Positions 8,459 to 16,054 of a DNA stretch of 64,000 nucleotides are shown here, piece after piece. Numbering within the stretch: position 1 is the first letter of the stretch; every line of letters starts with the position of its first letter. Source of the stretch: Meiothermus sp. QL-1 (GTDB taxonomy: Bacteria > Deinococcota > Deinococci > Deinococcales > Thermaceae); contig NZ_QQSV01000002.1 in assembly GCF_003351145.1 (NCBI RefSeq), forward strand, positions 62,001 through 126,000, in the 5' to 3' direction. The notes under the pieces are model-generated. The model saw only the letters and a program-made list of their open reading frames with translations, was not told where the DNA came from and searched no databases. The position numbers and the translations under genes are program-made.

Positions 8459-9307
8459 GGCCTCGCGGGGTTTGCGGAAGCGGGGGAGGAGGAAGAGGGC
8501 CAACAGAACGAGCGGGAGGGAGATGAGCTGGGTGGCGGTGAAAAGCCCGATGCCAGCCTCCTCGTTCAGGTAGACCGGGAGCCAGAGCGGGTTGAGGCGG
8601 AAGGTTTCTTCGAAAACCGAGCGCAGCACGCTGTACCAGAGCACGAACTGCCAGAAGACATACCCATAGGCCTGCTTCTGCCGCAGCCAGTGGAAGGCAA
8701 GCAGGAGGAGCACCAGGCCGATGATGACCCCATAGAGCTGGGTGAAGTGCACTGGGCCCCGCACCAAAGCCTCCGGGGCGCAGCGGCCTATTTCGCTGAT
8801 GTCATGGATGCCGGGGCAGACCCCGGGGAAGCCGCTGGCCCAGGTGGGCCAGGTGAAGCCGATGGGCCAGTTGGTGAGGCGGCCCACGGTGTCCGAGCCG
8901 TTCATGATGTTCCCTAGCCGCCCTGCCGCTACCCCCAGGGCAACGCCTGGAATGCTGGCGTCCAGGTAGGCCCAAACGGGGATTTTGTAGCGGTAGTGGT
9001 GGTAGATGAAGGGGATAAGCCCCCCCACGATAGCCCCATGAAAGGAGAGCCCCCCCTGCCAGATGTAGAGGGCGGCTATGGGGTTGGCGCTGAACTCATT
9101 CGGGCTGGTAACCACGTAGCCCACCCGGGCCCCCACCACCCCCCATACCACCGCCCAGAAGGCGATCTGCTCGAAGCGGTTGGGGTCCAGGCCCCAGCCC
9201 TGCAGCAGCCGCTTGGCGATCTCAAAGGCGGCGAAGATGGCCAGCACCAGGAAAAGCCCGTACCAGCGGATTTGCAGCGAGCCGATTTCAATCAGAACCG
9301 GATCCAC
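8426..9307 (-). CDS. lgt: Prolipoprotein diacylglyceryl transferase
   Basis: Lgt is an integral membrane enzyme that moves a diacylglyceryl group from phosphatidylglycerol to the Cys of lipoprotein signal peptides. The 293-residue product has seven or so membrane segments and the family motifs [13 protein letters not shown] (N-terminus), [12 protein letters not shown] (about residue 87) and [15 protein letters not shown] (about residue 130; the family signature is GRxGNFxNxE, here with Ser-Asp where Glu is usual). An extra segment rich in Gly/Pro ([12 protein letters not shown]) follows. GTG start with GGAGGAAGG upstream, overlapping the glutaredoxin-like gene by 20 bp. The lipoprotein at 4757 would be a substrate. 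Confidence 0.92.
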   Translation of the reverse strand: MDPVLIEIGSLQIRWYGLFLVLAIFAAFEIAKRLLQGWGLDPNRFEQIAFWAVVWGVVGARVGYVVTSPNEFSANPIAALYIWQGGLSFHGAIVGGLIPFIYHHYRYKIPVWAYLDASIPGVALGVAAGRLGNIMNGSDTVGRLTNWPIGFTWPTWASGFPGVCPGIHDISEIGRCAPEALVRGPVHFTQLYGVIIGLVLLLLAFHWLRQKQAYGYVFWQFVLWYSVLRSVFEETFRLNPLWLPVYLNEEAGIGLFTATQLISLPLVLLALFLLPRFRKPREASHPQARRAGG

Positions 9308-9530
9308 ACCCTTCCTCCAGTCTTTTTTTGAGCCGCTCGAGGGTGAACTTGCCCTCCAGCAGCACCTCTTCTCCCCGCAAAAGCACCGGTACCCGGAAGG
9401 TGTAGAGCTTTTGCAGCTCCGAATCGGTGTCCACGTCCAAAAGGCGGTAGGCTAGACCCAGGGCCTTGAGCAGCTCTTCGGCCTCCTGGCACAGATGGCA
9501 CCCCTGGCGGCCTATGAGGAGAAGCTCCAT
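9288..9530 (-). CDS. Glutaredoxin-like thiol protein (DUF836 type)
   Basis: The 80-residue product has a thioredoxin fold pattern: [20 protein letters not shown] with a CxxC pair at residues 11-14, a central [19 protein letters not shown] with the cis-proline of the family, and a C-terminal helix. Members are small thiol-disulfide proteins of uncertain substrate. A TATACT box lies 10 nt before the ATG. It overlaps lgt by 20 bp, so the two are coexpressed, though no functional link is known to me. Confidence 0.85.
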   Translation of the reverse strand: MELLLIGRQGCHLCQEAEELLKALGLAYRLLDVDTDSELQKLYTFRVPVLLRGEEVLLEGKFTLERLKKRLEEGCGSGSD

Positions 9531-9549
9531 CTGGAATCCAAGTATAGCC

Positions 9550-10029
9550 TCAGAAGATGGCCTGAATCACAAGTAGGCCCATGAGCAGGTGAATCAGAAA
9601 CTTGCCCAGAAGCCCCCCCAGAAGCCCCAGCACGGCTCCCCAGGCCCCCCGCAGAGCAGCCTCGAGGGGACGCCCGGCCACCAACTCTCCTGCTAAAGCC
9701 CCTGCCCAGGGCAGCACGAAAAGGCCCCAAGGAGGAAGGACGAAGAGACCGGCCAGCCCTCCTAGGAAGGCGCCCCAAACCCCCTGCCGGCTGCCGCCGT
9801 AGCGGCGAGCGCCCAGGACCGCGGCGATGTTGTCCACCAGCGAGGAAAGCAGCGTGAGGACCCCCAGGACCCCCAAAAGCGGGAGCGAGAGCTCGCGGAA
9901 GCCGGTGAGGGCCTGGTGGAGGAGGGCTGCGCCCAGGATGATGAACCCGGCGGGCACCACAGGGATGAAGGTGGCCAAAAGGGCCCCCACCCAGACCCCC
10001 ACGAACAGCCAGTCCAGCAGCCCTTCCAC
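9550..10029 (-). CDS. DUF456 membrane protein
   Basis: The 159-residue product is almost entirely hydrophobic and Gly/Leu-rich, with four or five membrane segments. The pattern ATFIPVVPAGFIILGAALLH near the N-terminus, followed by DNIAAVLGARRYGGSRQGVWG and the glycine-rich helix GALAGELVAGRPLEAALRGA, matches the DUF456 family, whose function is unknown. The start is GTG with TAGACT ending 7 nt upstream, so its transcript is likely leaderless. It precedes the glutaredoxin-like gene by 19 nt. Confidence 0.85.
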   Translation of the reverse strand: MEGLLDWLFVGVWVGALLATFIPVVPAGFIILGAALLHQALTGFRELSLPLLGVLGVLTLLSSLVDNIAAVLGARRYGGSRQGVWGAFLGGLAGLFVLPPWGLFVLPWAGALAGELVAGRPLEAALRGAWGAVLGLLGGLLGKFLIHLLMGLLVIQAIF

Positions 10030-10036
10030 CGGCCCG

Positions 10037-10042
10037 AGTCTA
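10037..10042 (-). promoter_or_regulatory. Leaderless-type -10 box of the DUF456 gene
   Basis: TAGACT on the minus strand ends 7 nt before the GTG start at 10029. There is no room for a ribosome binding site. Confidence 0.45.
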
Positions 10043-10052
10043 GCACCCGCCC

Positions 10053-11225
10053 TCAGATGAGGGCCAGAGGGCGGAAGTCGGCCCCCAGGACCTCTTTGGG
10101 GCTCGCTGCAATCCAGTGCAGGGCCGTGGCGTAGACGTTGCGGAAGTCGGTCTGGTATTTGATGGCGTTGAGCTCGAGGTTCTCCAGGTCTGGCTCCTCC
10201 CCATAGAGCCCGCCTTTAACCCCGCCCCCCAGCACCAGCATCAGCCCTCCCTCGCCGTGGTCGGTGCCCAAGGAGGCGTTCTCGGCCACCTGGCGCCCGA
10301 ACTCGCTGAAGACCATAATCAATACGTCCTTATAGCGGCCTATGGCCTTCAAGTCGGCTTGAAAGGCGGCCAACCCCTGGGCCAGATGGCCCAGAAGCTC
10401 GGCGTGGCGGGGCGGCTGGGCGGCATGGGTGTCCCAACCACCCAAGGTGGTGTAGTAGACGCTGCTGCCTAGTCCCCCAGCGATCATACGGGCGATATCG
10501 GCCAGGCCTTTTCCAAAAGCGTTCTCGGGGTACTGGGCCTGGTTTTTGACGCTTCTGAGCTGCCCGACCCGTTCCAGGGCAAGGCGCAGCGCGCGCATGG
10601 CCTGGCGCACCTCCTCGGCAGTGCCCTGGCGTATTCGGCGGGACTCCTCCTCGAAGGCGGCTTCCAGGGCTTTGGGCAGACGGATGCTGAAGGCATCGAT
10701 GCTGCTTACTGCAGGGGCCGTGCGTTTCTGCCCCACTTGAGCCAGAGGAGTAGCCCCGCCCAAGAAGGTCTCGCAGAAGGGGTCTTCCTGTAGGTCCCCC
10801 CAGCGACCCAGCCAACCGGTCTCGCTCTTGCGGCTGGGGTCGGCGGTGTGCCAGATGGCGGTGGAGATGAAGTGGCTGCGATTGGGGTTTGGATAGCCTA
10901 CTTGGGGGATAAGGGCCAGCGTGCCTGCCTCCCACAGGGGGAGCAAAGGGCGGAGGGCGGGGTGCAAGCCCAGCTTCTTGCCCCCCATTCCCAGGTCTAG
11001 GACCTCCCGCCGCGGTATGGCGATCTGGGGGCGCAGGCGGTAGTAGAGCTCGTTTCGGTAGGGTACAAGGGTGTTGAGCTGGTCGTTGCCACCGAACAGG
11101 TTGACCACTACCAGGATTTTGTCGGGCGATTGGGCAGCCAGAGCGGTTTTGGAGAGCAGGGAGGGGGCTCCCTGACCCAGGGCCAGGGTGAGCAGGGTTT
11201 TCTGGATGAAGGCGCGTCGGTTCAT
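10053..11225 (-). CDS. DUF1501 protein (secreted, sulfatase-like fold)
   Basis: The 390-residue product starts MNRRAFIQKTLLTLALGQG, a Tat-like or Sec signal with the RRAF motif. It then reads KILVVVNLFGGNDQLNTLVPY, the DUF1501 N-terminal pattern with an Asp in an alkaline-phosphatase-like metal site. Later come LGGWDTHAAQP and VFSEFGRQVAENASLGTDHG, the latter typical of the family's metal-binding end. DUF1501 proteins are annotated as secreted, sulfatase-like and of unknown substrate. I chose the ATG at 11223-11225 over a start 14 codons earlier because the signal peptide begins there and GTGAGG lies just upstream. It follows the DUF1800 gene by 7 nt. Confidence 0.9.
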   Translation of the reverse strand: MNRRAFIQKTLLTLALGQGAPSLLSKTALAAQSPDKILVVVNLFGGNDQLNTLVPYRNELYYRLRPQIAIPRREVLDLGMGGKKLGLHPALRPLLPLWEAGTLALIPQVGYPNPNRSHFISTAIWHTADPSRKSETGWLGRWGDLQEDPFCETFLGGATPLAQVGQKRTAPAVSSIDAFSIRLPKALEAAFEEESRRIRQGTAEEVRQAMRALRLALERVGQLRSVKNQAQYPENAFGKGLADIARMIAGGLGSSVYYTTLGGWDTHAAQPPRHAELLGHLAQGLAAFQADLKAIGRYKDVLIMVFSEFGRQVAENASLGTDHGEGGLMLVLGGGVKGGLYGEEPDLENLELNAIKYQTDFRNVYATALHWIAASPKEVLGADFRPLALI

Positions 11226-11232
11226 GAGGACC

Positions 11233-12432
11233 TCACAGGAGCTGGGCCTCGGGCTTGACCAGGGCAAGGGGGGTGTGGCCCCCGTCCATGAAAACCGAGA
11301 GATCGAGGCGGCTTTCCCGCCCCACGAAGGCCGCCAGCAGGTTGAGCCGGGCCAGGAAGGGCGACTCGGCCAGCCAGCCCAGTCCCCCCTCCCAGCCGGC
11401 CACGCTAGGGGGATCGAAGGGAATCTGCCCCATGGCCGCCAGGGCCTGGTACGCCTGCCGGCCCCCCGGAGTTTCTAGGTCGACCTGGCTGATTCCGGCT
11501 GCATACCAAAGCCCCACTAGGTACTCTATGGGGCTTTTGATCAGGCTGTTGCGGTGGGTGGGGCGGTAAAAGGCCTCGTGGGTAAAAAGCCAGTGTAAGA
11601 ACCCCCGGGTCCCCTCGGTCTTCAGCACCTTAGCCCCCTCCTCCACCAGGCCCTCGGGGGGGTCGGGCGAGAGGTAGAAGCGAAGCAGCTTGCGACCCAA
11701 AAAGCGGTAGGTCTGGGGGTGGGCGGCCAGGATTTCCAGCACCTCCTCGCCCCTATGCACCCTCTTTCCCAAAAAATTTTTTGGGCCGCTATCGTGCCAT
11801 GCTGGGCGGAAGACGAACTCGAAGGGCACGTTGGCGCTGGCCTCACGCGGTCGCAGGCCGCCCCGGAGCCGCACCGTCCAGCCGGTGAAGGCCCGGGCTG
11901 CTTCCAGGATGTCCTCCTCGCTGTAGTGACCAGGCCCCAGGGTGTAAAGCTCCAGCAGCTCGCGGGCCCAGTTTTGGTTGGGGTGCTCCTTGCGGCTTTC
12001 GGCGTTGTTGAGGTAGAGGAGCATCACCGGGTCTTGGGCGATAGCGGCGAGAAGCTCACCGTAGGGCCCGTAGCCCAAGCGGCGGAAGGTGGCGAACTGG
12101 TTCCAGAAGTCGATGCCCTGGGCCCCCATGGTCTCGCGGAACTCCGAGGTCAGGTGCCCATGCCAAAAAAGCACCAGCCGCTCGGCGGCTGGGGTAGGGG
12201 TAGTGAGCCAGTGCTGGAGCCAGAGCTGGGTGATCTCGCGGTGCTGCTGGGCCCGCTGGTTGCGGCTGGCAGCGGTCTGGTAGAGGGGGGCGGGGGCCGG
12301 GTCCTGCAGGAGGTGTTCTACAGCCGCCTCGAGGCCCATCTCCACCAGCTGCTCTGCTTCCGCCCTGCGCCCCCGGGCCGCGGCCCGCCTAAGCAGGTGC
12401 ACTGCATCGGCATAGCTGAAGCTTGTGGCCAT
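11233..12432 (-). CDS. DUF1800 protein
   Basis: The 399-residue product has the DUF1800 pattern: DAVHLLRRAAARGR at the N-terminus, RLVLFWHGHLTSEF at about residue 83, NQNWARELLELYTLGPGHYSEEDI at about residue 155, an AFTGWTVR segment and KSPIEYLVGLWYAAG near the end. Function is unknown. DUF1800 and DUF1501 genes are paired in many bacteria, so the two products are likely to work together. TAAATT lies 8 nt before the ATG, so the pair is probably read from a leaderless promoter. No signal peptide is evident here, unlike its partner. Confidence 0.9.
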   Translation of the reverse strand: MATSFSYADAVHLLRRAAARGRRAEAEQLVEMGLEAAVEHLLQDPAPAPLYQTAASRNQRAQQHREITQLWLQHWLTTPTPAAERLVLFWHGHLTSEFRETMGAQGIDFWNQFATFRRLGYGPYGELLAAIAQDPVMLLYLNNAESRKEHPNQNWARELLELYTLGPGHYSEEDILEAARAFTGWTVRLRGGLRPREASANVPFEFVFRPAWHDSGPKNFLGKRVHRGEEVLEILAAHPQTYRFLGRKLLRFYLSPDPPEGLVEEGAKVLKTEGTRGFLHWLFTHEAFYRPTHRNSLIKSPIEYLVGLWYAAGISQVDLETPGGRQAYQALAAMGQIPFDPPSVAGWEGGLGWLAESPFLARLNLLAAFVGRESRLDLSVFMDGGHTPLALVKPEAQLL

Positions 12433-12440
12433 TGGCTCCC

Positions 12441-12446
12441 AATTTA
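12441..12446 (-). promoter_or_regulatory. Leaderless-type -10 box of the DUF1800-DUF1501 operon
   Basis: TAAATT on the minus strand ends 8 nt before the DUF1800 ATG. Confidence 0.4.
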
Positions 12447-12467
12447 CCTGGATTCCCTTAAGAGCAG

Positions 12468-12489
12468 TCTGCCTGGGCCCCCAGGCAGA
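12468..12489 (-). terminator. Hairpin after the tRNA gene
   Basis: TCTGCCTGG pairs with CCAGGCAGA around a 4-nt loop, 7 nt after the tRNA 3' end. The following bases (CTGCTCTT) make only a weak U tract, so termination is likely but not certain. Confidence 0.45.
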
Positions 12490-12496
12490 TTTGGTC

Positions 12497-12573
12497 TGGT
12501 GGGCCGTGCAGGACTCGAACCCGCGACCTGGCGATTATGAGTCGCTTGCTCTAACCGACTGAGCTAACGGCCC
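12497..12573 (-). tRNA. tRNA with CAT anticodon, probably tRNA-Ile2
   Basis: The minus strand folds as a full cloverleaf with encoded CCA: acceptor GGGCCGT/ACGGCCC, D arm GCTC/GAGC, anticodon loop CTCATAA, T arm GCGGG/CCTGC with TTCGAGT. A CAT anticodon can be initiator Met, elongator Met or lysidine-modified Ile2. C4-G69 and C5-G68 in the acceptor and the arm GCGA-CTCATAA-TCGC match the pattern recognised by TilS in E. coli tRNA-Ile2; the first acceptor pair is G-C, which argues against initiator tRNA. Elongator Met remains possible. Confidence 0.9.
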
Positions 12574-12584
12574 AGGCGTCGCTT

Positions 12585-12613
12585 AGTTTAACGGGTTTTC
12601 GCTGTTTGCTCAA
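12585..12613 (-). promoter_or_regulatory. Promoter of the tRNA gene
   Basis: On the minus strand, TTGAGC (12613-12608), 17 nt, TAAACT (12590-12585), then 11 nt to the tRNA 5' end. The -35 overlaps the last codon of the membrane protein gene. Confidence 0.7.
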
Positions 12614-13113
12614 CGTGGAGGCGGGTGTCGGTCCTGGCCGGTGAGCTGGTCCTCCAGCTCGCCGATGTAGGCGGCCAGGGTATTGCCGGCCCGTTCGATG
12701 TCCTCCCGGAGTTCCTGCTCGACCCGGTCTATGCGGGCCAGCACCTCCTGCAGGCGGGCCTCGAGCCCCGCTGGGCTTTGCGCCTTCAGGGTGGAAAGCT
12801 CCCCCTCGAGCCACTTCTTGAGCTCCGAAAAGCGGCTGGCCTCGGCCTCGTCGGCCAGCTTACGGGCTGCTAGGAGTTCACGGGCATACTTCTTGATTTC
12901 CAGCAGGGCGGCTGCCTCCAGGCCCACGGTGTAGAGGAAGTAAATCAGCACCAGCACCGCCATGATGCTGAGCATCAGGAGGCCGAAGGGCGCTGTTATC
13001 TGGGTGAAGAACAGGGAGAGGGATTTCTCCTCGCTGAAGACGGCCCAGTTGCGCCAGGCAAAAAGCCCCATCCCGGCGACGAGCAGCAGCAGGAATATGT
13101 TGCGCCCCCGCAT
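12610..13113 (-). CDS. Membrane-anchored coiled-coil protein
   Basis: The 167-residue product has two membrane helices (residues 4-20 and about 37-64), the second reading GLLMLSIMAVLVLIYFLYTV. A long cytoplasmic helix follows (residues 70-155, rich in Glu, Ala, Leu, Arg), ending in a Pro-rich tail. The two-helix plus coiled-coil layout resembles LapA/DUF1049 proteins, which help LPS assembly in E. coli, but the match is only in outline and I do not assign it. A TATAAT box lies 9 nt before the ATG, overlapping the end of the upstream ABC gene. Confidence 0.75.
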   Translation of the reverse strand: MRGRNIFLLLLVAGMGLFAWRNWAVFSEEKSLSLFFTQITAPFGLLMLSIMAVLVLIYFLYTVGLEAAALLEIKKYARELLAARKLADEAEASRFSELKKWLEGELSTLKAQSPAGLEARLQEVLARIDRVEQELREDIERAGNTLAAYIGELEDQLTGQDRHPPPR

Positions 13114-13123
13114 TCCTATGGGA

Positions 13124-13876
13124 TTATACTCCGGCCTTTTGGATGGGCTGGGAGCTCTCGGCGTCCTCGGTCAGGCGCAGAAAGAACTCTTCCAGGTCTT
13201 TGCTTTGGTGATGGCGCAAGAGCTCCTTGGGGGGGCCCAGGGCCAGCAGGCGCCCCTGGTGGACCAGGGCCACCCGGTCGGCCACCTGTTCGGCCAGGTG
13301 GAGCTGGTGGGTGGCGAAGAGCACCGCCCGCCCCTCCCTGGGGTATTCGCGCAAAAGCTCGCGCACCAGCCGGGTGGCGTGGGGGTCCAGCCCCACCATG
13401 GGCTCGTCCAGGATCAGGGCCGGGGGGGCGTGCAGCAGGGCCAGAGCTAGTGAGAGTTTTTGCCGCATGCCATGCGAGTAGGTCTCGATAAGGGAGCTGG
13501 CAAAGCGCTCGAGGCGGAGCTGGGCCAGGAGCGCTTCGATGCGCTGCTCGGCCTGCGCCCTGGGCAAGCGGTAGACCCCGGCGGCGAAGCGCAGGAGCTC
13601 CACCCCGCTTAGCTTGCCGTAGAGGTAGGGGCGGTCGGGCACGTAGCCGAACTGGGCCTTGGCCCGCACCGGCTCCCGCCATACGTCGACCCCGTTGATC
13701 AGCGCCCGCCCCCGGCTGGGCCTGAGAAGGCCCACCAGGGCCTTGATGGTGGTGCTCTTGCCTGCCCCGTTGGGGCCCAGAAGGGCCAGGGTCTCCCCCG
13801 GAGGCACCTCCAGGGAGAGGCCCTCCAGAGCCACAAAGCGGCCGTAGCTCTTGCCCAGCCCCTCGAGCCGGATCAC
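13124..13876 (-). CDS. ABC transporter ATP-binding protein
   Basis: The 250-residue ATPase has Walker A GPNGAGKST (about residue 35), a signature region YSHGMRQKLSLALALLHAP in which SHGMRQ stands for LSGGQ, and Walker B LILDEPMVGLDP, then the H-loop ATHQLHLAE. The S-H-G-M-R-Q signature is typical of the ABC-2 (drug, Na+ or polymer exporter) class. It starts one base after the ctpA stop and so is translated with ctpA. No permease gene is adjacent, so its partner must be encoded elsewhere. Substrate is unknown. Confidence 0.93.
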   Translation of the reverse strand: MIRLEGLGKSYGRFVALEGLSLEVPPGETLALLGPNGAGKSTTIKALVGLLRPSRGRALINGVDVWREPVRAKAQFGYVPDRPYLYGKLSGVELLRFAAGVYRLPRAQAEQRIEALLAQLRLERFASSLIETYSHGMRQKLSLALALLHAPPALILDEPMVGLDPHATRLVRELLREYPREGRAVLFATHQLHLAEQVADRVALVHQGRLLALGPPKELLRHHQSKDLEEFFLRLTEDAESSQPIQKAGV

Positions 13877-15190
13877 CTAGCGCAGCTCCTCCAGAGCCCG
13901 GCGCAGGATGGCGTCCTTGTTCAGGTCCACCTCAGCCTGCCCCCGCTCGGCGGGCAGGGTCACCGCGGGGCGGGGCTGGCTGAAGCTGAACTTCCCCTGG
14001 GCGTCGGCCTTGGTGGTGAAGGTTTGGTTGCCGATGGTGAGGGTCACGGTCTCCCCCGGCTTGGCCCCGGCCCCCTCGAAGGCCACCGGGACCTCGAAGC
14101 GGGTGTCCTTGACCTCGATGTCGGGCTTGACCCCCTCTTTGTTGATGGCCCGCCGCTTGGGGGTCAGCCACTCAAAGGTGACCAGGGTCAGGCCGCCGCC
14201 GTTGGCCAGGTCGATCACGTTCTGACCCACCCCCTTGCCAAAGGAGGTCTCGCCGATCACCTTGGCCCGCCCGGTATCCTGCATGGCGCCGGCCACAATC
14301 TCCGAGGCCGAGGCTGAGTTGCCGTTGATGAGCACCACCATGGGCCCGGTCCAGCTCACCTGGCCGGTGGCCTCGCAGTAAAGCCGGGTCTCGCTGCGGG
14401 TGCGAACGTAAACGATGGGCCCCTCGCGGATGAAAGCCCGGGCCACCTGGCAGCCCTGGTCCAGGAGGCCGCCCCCGTTGTCGCGCAGGTCGAAGATGAG
14501 CTTTTGCACCCCCCGCTGTTTCATCTCGTTGAGGGCGGCGTTGAGCTGGTCAATCACCCGCACGTTGCCGAAGGTTTCCAGAGCAATATAGCCCACATTG
14601 CCGGGCAGGATGGTGCGGGAGACGGAGATGATTTCCACCCGCTGGCGGATCATCTCGAAGCGCAGGATGGCGTTGGTGCCTTCCCGGCGAATGCCCACCG
14701 TGACCTTGGTGTTCTGGGGGCCCCGGATCTGGGCCACAATCTCGTCCAGCTCGAGCTTGGTTACGTCCTGCCCGTTGACCTCCACGATGATGTCGCCCGC
14801 ACGGATGCCCGCGTTGAAGGCCGGCAGGCCGCGGATGACCCCCTGCACCCGGGCCCCGCCCCCGTTCTCGTTGGGGGCCAGGGTGGCGCCGATGCCGAAG
14901 AACTCGCCCTGGATGTCCTGGTTGCGCAGGCTGGCCCGCCGGGGCGGGGTGTAGGTGGTGAAGGGGTCGTCCAGAGCGCTGAGCATGCCCCGGATGCCGC
15001 CCTCGAGCACCTTGTTGAGCTGGTCGGCCTCGAGGCGGTTCAGGTACTGGCTTTGCAGGAGCTGGTAGGTCTGCATCAGGGCTTGGGCGTTGGGGTTGCG
15101 GGCAAAGCTCTCCCCGCTTCCCGAAAGCTGGGCATAGACTAAGGCGGCCAGAACACCGCCCACCACAAGAATCCAGGCTCTGCGCTTCAT
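13877..15190 (-). CDS. ctpA: C-terminal processing peptidase (S41 family)
   Basis: CtpA-type proteases cleave proteins near their C-termini in the periplasm or at the membrane. The 437-residue product has a signal or anchor (residues 5-22), an N-terminal helical domain (MQTYQLLQSQYLNR), a PDZ domain (FGIGATL to VKVTVGIRR, about 95-190) and the S41 core. The catalytic Ser is in NGNSASASEIVAGA and the Lys in IGETSFGKGVGQ, both present. After about residue 370 there is an extra beta-rich domain. TAGACT lies 9 nt before the ATG. The ABC ATPase gene follows immediately, a pairing that recalls FtsEX-linked or export-linked CtpAs but is unproven. Confidence 0.93.
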   Translation of the reverse strand: MKRRAWILVVGGVLAALVYAQLSGSGESFARNPNAQALMQTYQLLQSQYLNRLEADQLNKVLEGGIRGMLSALDDPFTTYTPPRRASLRNQDIQGEFFGIGATLAPNENGGGARVQGVIRGLPAFNAGIRAGDIIVEVNGQDVTKLELDEIVAQIRGPQNTKVTVGIRREGTNAILRFEMIRQRVEIISVSRTILPGNVGYIALETFGNVRVIDQLNAALNEMKQRGVQKLIFDLRDNGGGLLDQGCQVARAFIREGPIVYVRTRSETRLYCEATGQVSWTGPMVVLINGNSASASEIVAGAMQDTGRAKVIGETSFGKGVGQNVIDLANGGGLTLVTFEWLTPKRRAINKEGVKPDIEVKDTRFEVPVAFEGAGAKPGETVTLTIGNQTFTTKADAQGKFSFSQPRPAVTLPAERGQAEVDLNKDAILRRALEELR

Positions 15191-15237
15191 CCTTGGAATA
15201 GTCTAGCAGTTTGCCATGAGAGGGAAGTGTTGCCCCA

Positions 15238-15266
15238 CATAAAAAGGCCCCCCGACTCGGGGGGCC
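15238..15266 (-). terminator. Intrinsic terminator of the sdh operon
   Basis: On the minus strand GGCCCCCC/GGGGGGCC with a 5-nt loop (15266-15246) is followed by TTTTTAT. It lies 15 nt after the sdhB stop and ahead of the ctpA promoter. Confidence 0.85.
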
Positions 15267-15281
15267 CCAATGAGGGTGGGC

Positions 15282-16052
15282 TCAGTCGTCGGCGGCCGAC
15301 TGGGCGGCCTCGGGGCGCTTCTTGCTGCTGAAAAGACGGCGGAAAAAGCTCAGCACTGGGTCGTAGTACTCATCCACCACCCGCTCCTTGAGGGGGATGA
15401 TGGCGTTGTCGGTGATGCGGATGTGTTCGGGGCATACCTCGGTGCAGCACTTGGTGATGTTGCAGTAGCCGATGCCCCCCTCGTTCTTGAGCATATCCAG
15501 GCGGTTCTCTACATCTAAAGGGTGCATCTCCAGGCTGGCGGTGCGCACCAGGAAGCGCGGGCCGATGAAACCGGTTTTTTCGTTGTGCTCCCGCAGCACG
15601 TGGCAGACGTTTTGGCACAGGAAGCACTCGATGCACTTCCTGAACTCCTGCACCCGGTCCACATCCTCCTGGTACATGATCCAGTCGGTGTTGGGGGCAG
15701 GGGTGAAGGGCTTGATCTTCTTGTTGACCTCGTAGTTCCACTTCACGTCGGTGACCAGATCGCGGATCACCGGGAAGGTCTTGAGGGGCCGCACGGTCAC
15801 GGGCTTGCTGGTGTCCAGGGTATCCAGCCGGGTCATGCACATCAGGGTGGGCTTGCCGTTGACCTCGGCCCCGCAGGAACCGCACTTGCCCGCCTTGCAG
15901 TTCCAGCGGCAGGCCAGGTCGGGGGCCTGCTCGGCCTGGATCTTGTGGATCACGTCCAGCACCACCATGCCCTCTTGTACTTCCACGCTGTAGTCCTTCA
16001 GCTCGCCGCCCTGGCGGTCCCCCCGGAAGACTCGAAAGGTGACGTTCGGCAT
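15282..16052 (-). CDS. sdhB: Succinate dehydrogenase/fumarate reductase iron-sulfur subunit
   Basis: This subunit carries electrons from the flavoprotein to the membrane anchor through three Fe-S clusters. The 256-residue product shows the [2Fe-2S] ligands CRWNCKAGKCGSC plus a distal Cys in PTLMC (residues 48-73), the [4Fe-4S] motif CIECFLCQNVC (about 137-147) and a second set with CNITKCCTEVCPEHI (about 196-210) serving the 3Fe-4S and remaining ligands. It is the last gene of sdhC-sdhA-sdhB, two bases after sdhA, and is followed by a strong terminator. The order with iron-sulfur last matches actinobacterial Sdh1-type complexes. Confidence 0.94.
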   Translation of the reverse strand: MPNVTFRVFRGDRQGGELKDYSVEVQEGMVVLDVIHKIQAEQAPDLACRWNCKAGKCGSCGAEVNGKPTLMCMTRLDTLDTSKPVTVRPLKTFPVIRDLVTDVKWNYEVNKKIKPFTPAPNTDWIMYQEDVDRVQEFRKCIECFLCQNVCHVLREHNEKTGFIGPRFLVRTASLEMHPLDVENRLDMLKNEGGIGYCNITKCCTEVCPEHIRITDNAIIPLKERVVDEYYDPVLSFFRRLFSSKKRPEAAQSAADD

Positions 16053-16054
16053 CT

